Assembly (NCBI GenBank): GCA_020629955.1
Contig: JAHDCI010000021.1
Span: 3,279-47,746, forward strand
Source: Myxococcota bacterium
Lineage (GTDB): Bacteria; Myxococcota_A; Polyangia; Polyangiales; Houyiibacteriaceae
DNA: 44,468 nucleotides
Direction of reading: 5' to 3'
Part shown: piece after piece, positions 40,952 through 44,468 of the stretch
How the letters are laid out: every line of letters begins with the position of its first letter
How positions within the stretch are numbered: the stretch's first letter is position 1
Made by a program: the position numbers and the translations under genes
The notes under the pieces: model-generated
The model's input: the letters and a program-made list of their open reading frames with translations, nothing else
Told to the model about the DNA's origin: nothing
The model's database searches: none

Positions 40952-43480
40952 CTAGTTCGCTTCATCGCGAGGCACGAACGATAGCTCGCCACCTTCGACG
41001 CCTACATCAACGATGCCTTGGGTGCCGCGCAGAACCAATGTCGCAAGCGGCGATTCAAGTCCGCGACTAATCGCACGTCGAAGCGGCCTCGCGCCAAGCG
41101 TTGGGTCGAAGCCGCGATCGACCAATAGTTCGATGGCGGGCTCGGTGACTTCGAGCCGAACCCCTTGGGTCTCGGCTTGCGTCGCGACGGTCGAAATGAG
41201 CTGCTTCGCGATCGCGTGAACATCCGAACGGGTCAAAGAGGCGAAGACGAGTGGCTCTTCGATCCGTCCGAAAAGTTCGGGAGGTAGCGCAGCCCGCGCT
41301 GAAGCGATGACCTGATGCTCGTCATGTGACTCGGCATTCGGTTCCGCGGAACCAAAACCGACCGACCGCTTCTTGATCGTTCGAACGCCCAAGTTGGAGG
41401 TCATGACAATGATCGTATTCTTGAAGTCGACCCTTCTACCGCGTGCATCGGTGAGATGACCTTCATCGAGCAGAGGGAGGAGTGCGAGAAGCACGTCGCG
41501 GTGCGCCTTTTCGATTTCGTCGAGGAGCACGAGTTGGTAAGGACGCTTTCGGACCGCCTCCGTGAGTTCGCCACCTTCTGCGTGTCCGACATAGCCCGGA
41601 GGTGAACCGAGCAAGCGTGCGACGGTGTGCTTTTCGCTGTACTCGCTCATATCGATGCGGGTCATTGGGGTGCCGAAGAACTCATCGCTGATCGCTTTCG
41701 CGAGTTCTGTTTTTCCGACGCCCGTCGGACCCAAGAAGAGGAACGAGCCTAGTGGGCGATTGGGGAAGAATCCGGCCGCGCCTTTTCGAAGTGTTTCGGA
41801 GACCGCGCTGAGGATCTCCCGGTGGCCGATGACCCGCTTTCCGAGCAGGTCTTCCATTTGGAGCAGACGCTCGGCGTCCGTTCGGAGCAATCGCTCGACC
41901 TGGATTCCGGCGCGTTCGGCGATCACTTCCGCGATTTCCGAACGCGTGACTTCACAGCCACCACGTCGCGCGACCTTCGCGCCCGCCAGGTCGATGACGC
42001 TTACCGCCTTATCGGGCAATCGCTGCTCCACAAGGAACCGGGAGGAGAGCGCGACCGCAGCCTCTGCTGTCTCCGCCTCATAGCGCAGCCCATGATGCTT
42101 TGCGTAGGAAGGCAGAACCCCGGTCACGATTTCCGCGGCGGTTTTCAAATCGGGTTCCTCGACTTGCACGACCGTAAACCTACGCGCGAGTGCCGCATCC
42201 TTGTCGAAACAACGTCGGAACTCCGCGTCCGTCGTGGCGCCAATGCACGGAAGTTCGCCGCGTCCGAGCCGGATCTTGAGCTCCTGAGTCAGCTCTTCCG
42301 CCTCTGGGCTAAGCAGGCTGTGGATCTCGTCAAGAAAGAGCACGACCTTGCCATCCGCTTGTTTGACCTCCTCGGCGAGGCTCGCGATGCGTTTTGAGAG
42401 CGCGCCACGAACGCCAGTCCCGGCCATCAAACCGCCGCCGCTCACCTGAATCAACGAGAGTTCGGGATCTTCTCGGAGCAGTTCCTGCGCGAGCCCCTCC
42501 GCGATCGCGGTTTTTCCAACTCCGGGAGCGCCGACCAGGAGAGGGTTGTTTCCGCGCCTGCGGGCCAAAACGTCACGGACTTTTGCGATCTCCGGACTCC
42601 GGCCAATGACCGGATCGAGTTTGCCTTCCTCTGCGCGTTGAGTGAGGTTCGACCCGAGTTTCGTGAGCAACGGAAAACGATCCGGGTCGAGTCTGGTTTT
42701 CGGCAGCTCCTGCTGATTCGTCGCACCCAGTGCGAGTTGCGCCTCAAGAGAGGGCAGCTCGGCGGAGTTTCTGCTTCGGCGAGCGCTGGGGGCGCGGCGC
42801 CGGTTCTTCGGCGCGCGTCGATTCGGGACGCGATTGGTTCGCGCCGGGGCCGGAGGCGTCTCGAGATCGGGCGCTAGCGTCACTCCCGGAGTTGTCGCGA
42901 GGTCCTTTTCAGATGTGGGAGCTTCGTGCTGAGAGGCTGGCCGTCGCGCGCGTCGCTGGCTTGGCGCGCGTCGAACGGCGCGGATCGCGCCGGGACGTGG
43001 GTCAAAAACCTCTTCGCGGCTCATGGCATCGCCGGCTCCGAAACGGCTCTTCGCGCGTCCAGACCGAAGCGAGGGCAATCCGAGGTCGCTGAGTAGCGCC
43101 TGCTGAAGTCCCGCCGGAGAGCAGCCCATCGCGCCGATCGCCCGATGCGCGTCCGACCGGGATTCCCGTGTGATGGCCAACAGAAGATGTAGGGAACTCG
43201 GCGAGGTTGCGCTTCGTTTCGCAAGCTTTTCCGCACGTTCGACAATCCGTTCGAGCGTACTCGTCGATTCTTCACGGCTGCGGTTCGAAGTCGAGTCCAG
43301 GCTACTGAGCACCCCATGCTCTGAGATCCCATGCCCCTCGAGCCATTGGCCACCACTTCGCGAAGCTTGCGCGATCGCGAGGAGTAGATGCGCGCTGGAG
43401 GGCTTTTGGCCCCTTCGCTGCGCTGTGTGTCGAGCCCGAGCGACCAGGCCTACGATGCCGCCACCATCCGTTCCGTGCAT
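40952..43480 (-). CDS. ClpC/ClpA-like double AAA+ unfoldase with Arg-rich linker
   Basis: The 842-residue protein has two Clp N-type repeats ([34 protein letters not shown]) to about 135, then an Arg/Pro-rich unstructured linker to about 255, which normal Clp ATPases lack. D1 Walker A GAPGVGKT is near 316-323, and [13 protein letters not shown] is its Walker B. D2 has [14 protein letters not shown] near 583, the [22 protein letters not shown] pore/sensor region, [11 protein letters not shown] and [19 protein letters not shown] has the VGF ClpP-docking loop of ClpC. No long ClpB-type middle coiled coil is visible. It likely unfolds specific cargo for ClpP. The SD is weak. Confidence 0.88.
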   Translation of the reverse strand: MHGTDGGGIVGLVARARHTAQRRGQKPSSAHLLLAIAQASRSGGQWLEGHGISEHGVLSSLDSTSNRSREESTSTLERIVERAEKLAKRSATSPSSLHLLLAITRESRSDAHRAIGAMGCSPAGLQQALLSDLGLPSLRSGRAKSRFGAGDAMSREEVFDPRPGAIRAVRRAPSQRRARRPASQHEAPTSEKDLATTPGVTLAPDLETPPAPARTNRVPNRRAPKNRRRAPSARRSRNSAELPSLEAQLALGATNQQELPKTRLDPDRFPLLTKLGSNLTQRAEEGKLDPVIGRSPEIAKVRDVLARRRGNNPLLVGAPGVGKTAIAEGLAQELLREDPELSLIQVSGGGLMAGTGVRGALSKRIASLAEEVKQADGKVVLFLDEIHSLLSPEAEELTQELKIRLGRGELPCIGATTDAEFRRCFDKDAALARRFTVVQVEEPDLKTAAEIVTGVLPSYAKHHGLRYEAETAEAAVALSSRFLVEQRLPDKAVSVIDLAGAKVARRGGCEVTRSEIAEVIAERAGIQVERLLRTDAERLLQMEDLLGKRVIGHREILSAVSETLRKGAAGFFPNRPLGSFLFLGPTGVGKTELAKAISDEFFGTPMTRIDMSEYSEKHTVARLLGSPPGYVGHAEGGELTEAVRKRPYQLVLLDEIEKAHRDVLLALLPLLDEGHLTDARGRRVDFKNTIIVMTSNLGVRTIKKRSVGFGSAEPNAESHDEHQVIASARAALPPELFGRIEEPLVFASLTRSDVHAIAKQLISTVATQAETQGVRLEVTEPAIELLVDRGFDPTLGARPLRRAISRGLESPLATLVLRGTQGIVDVGVEGGELSFVPRDEAN

Positions 43481-43842
43481 GCTTTCTGGTACACGTGTAT
43501 GGGTTTTCGGGGCCAGTTTTCGGCGTGGCCGGTGGAGGGCGAATCGTTCGTGCGCTTGGAAAGGATCGCGCGGGGATCCTGCGCACTCGACCGGAATGGC
43601 GCAATTTTCGAATATCCGGACGAATATGACCGGACGGGTGAATCTTTTTGCCCTTCCGACGTCCTCTCATCACGCGCCCGAGTTTCTGCCATTTGGGGAG
43701 ATGTGGACGCGCTATGGGATTCATCGATGTTTCACGTTCGAAACGTGGCTTGCGAGCGTCCCTCTTTTCGAACCGCCTCAACCTCTGGTACCGTCGCCAC
43801 GCCGCTTTGTCGGCGGACACTCTCTTTCCCACTGCGAGACTT
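43481..43842. promoter_or_regulatory. 362-bp divergent spacer with palindromes and direct repeats
   Basis: Contains TACACGTGTA, a perfect 10-bp palindrome at 43490-43499, 9 nt before the Clp-like start; tandem direct repeats of CGAATAT then CCGGA at 43609-43620 and 43621-43634; and CACGTT-CGA-AACGTG, a perfect inverted repeat at 43733-43747. No terminator. An open frame of about 120 codons crosses it on the plus strand, but no start or homology supports a gene. Confidence 0.45.
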
Positions 43843-44394
43843 ATGACCCAGCCCAAGCGTTCCCGCCGCACCTCGAATCGCCGCAACGGCATGATCGCAT
43901 TCTCCGCGCTCGCCGCGTGCCTCTTCGGAGCCTTGGTCATCATGGACAGCTCCGCATTGGCGCAGCGTCTGCGTGCGCGGGTGTATATCACCCAGGCACG
44001 GATTCCGCGGAACCTCTCCGAGCGCGGCTTGATTCGGTTTGCGCGCGGGCACAACGCTCGCCGGCTCCAGGAAATCACCGACCCGCCCATTCCAGAGCGA
44101 GAGTGGCGCGCCAATATGGTCACCTCGTTCAACACACCTCCGGGGGACCTCGAGTTCCAGGTTCTTTTCTACGATCTCGAAGAAGGTCGCCGCTTCATTT
44201 CCCCTGCGCTCTCAACCTTCGTGAACAATCGCGACGAAAAGACCTTCGTGCAGCGCCTTCGTTTGGAGCGTCCCCGCTTCCAGCCAAACCGCCGAATGGA
44301 ACTCGTTGTGACGGTACGCCGACAGGAGGTCGGCCGGCATCGCTTTGAGCTTGTCGGCGAAGCGGTTCGACATACGGGTGAAGTTAGTTTTTAG
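43843..44394 (+). CDS. Exported protein of unknown function
   Basis: The 183-residue protein has a basic N-terminus (PKRSRRTSNRRNG) and signal MIAFSALAACLFGALVIMDSSALAQ, cleaved near ALA. The mature protein of about 142 residues, RLRARVYITQARIPRNLSE to GEVSF, is beta-rich: WRANMVTSFNTPP, DLEFQVLFYDLEEGRRF, FVQRLRLERPRFQPNRRMELVVTVRRQEVGRHRFELVGE. It reads as a single Ig-like or C2-like beta sandwich. No cysteines in the mature part. GAGA precedes ATG 43843. Divergent from the Clp-like gene and followed by a hairpin. Confidence 0.7.
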   Translation: MTQPKRSRRTSNRRNGMIAFSALAACLFGALVIMDSSALAQRLRARVYITQARIPRNLSERGLIRFARGHNARRLQEITDPPIPEREWRANMVTSFNTPPGDLEFQVLFYDLEEGRRFISPALSTFVNNRDEKTFVQRLRLERPRFQPNRRMELVVTVRRQEVGRHRFELVGEAVRHTGEVSF

Positions 44395-44406
44395 GGTTTT
44401 TTTACT

Positions 44407-44431
44407 GAGGGGTCTTTCAAAAAGACCCCTC
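44407..44431 (+). terminator. Perfect hairpin after the last gene
   Basis: GAGGGGTCTTT at 44407-44417 pairs perfectly over 11 bp with AAAGACCCCTC at 44421-44431, with a CAA loop. The following run is pyrimidine-rich (TCTCCTCC), not pure T; T7 precedes it. Likely a terminator. Confidence 0.65.
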
Positions 44432-44468
44432 TCTCCTCCGGCAAAGCCGTCGTCGCGAGCGGACGCTC

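Noticed and set aside
43481-43846. Open plus-strand frame of about 120 codons across the spacer
   Set aside because: No start codon with SD, no recognisable motifs; long open frames are expected by chance in GC-rich DNA, and the palindromes argue for regulation.
1-44468. CRISPR arrays, tRNA or rRNA genes
   Set aside because: No evenly spaced direct repeats of 20-40 bp, no tRNA-like cloverleaf and no conserved rRNA segments were noticed.

Overview
The window is GC-rich DNA from a bacterium that looks like a member of the Myxococcota, most likely a Polyangia or Sandaracinus-like lineage. Evidence: many lipoproteins with Asp-rich or Cys-rich tails, a MYXO-CTERM-like C(A)C..PG/transmembrane/Arg-rich signal, a paired DUF1592-type and DUF1552 module, a GT-C/ArsS cluster and several secreted proteins without clear relatives. 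Taxonomy is inferred from gene content only. No rRNA, tRNA, CRISPR, intact insertion sequence or phage was recognised.

Layout. 1-2741: the end of clpX, a terminator, lon and its terminator. 2748-4414: a TetR regulator divergent from a ferritin-like metal-dependent hydrolase, with a palindrome over the promoter. 4454-9820: cinA, a lipoprotein/ASCH pair, a large membrane protein, repeat copy 1, coaD. 9857-12879: DUF1552 and DUF1592-type proteins on the minus strand. 13078-18398: plsY with an M16-like lipoprotein, a DCC protein, an HTH-like protein and two Cys-rich lipoproteins meeting at a bidirectional terminator. 18546-24264: a 1341-residue composite surface protein, a lipoprotein, a methyltransferase and repeat copy 2. 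24261-28722: greB, a PEBP-family protein, DUF99 with a PDZ lipoprotein, a GIDE-like membrane protein and a DAGEA-repeat lipoprotein. 28736-31585: a second ferritin-like protein followed by thiS, thiG, a small exported protein and thiE. 31832-36274: a signal-peptidase-like protein without its catalytic pair, a YbjN-like protein, a small secreted beta-sandwich protein, a dipeptidyl-peptidase IV-like lipoprotein and repeat copy 3. 36376-40100: tightly overlapping arsS-like, DUF2064, GT2 and GT-C genes, probably one operon making a glycosylated small molecule or glycolipid. 40070-44431: an exported protein, a double-AAA+ ClpC-like ATPase, a regulatory-looking divergent spacer and an exported protein.

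Three signals cut across genes. First, three copies of a 161-164 bp element with long imperfect terminal inverted repeats lie at the 3' ends of genes, and in two cases supply stop codons. Second, six gene starts are preceded by TAnnnT hexamers exactly 6-7 nt before the start codon, with three weaker cases, suggesting many leaderless mRNAs. Third, enzyme-like folds have lost their hallmark catalytic residues (S26 signal peptidase, M16 peptidase). All functional calls are from reading the sequence and family knowledge; no search was run.
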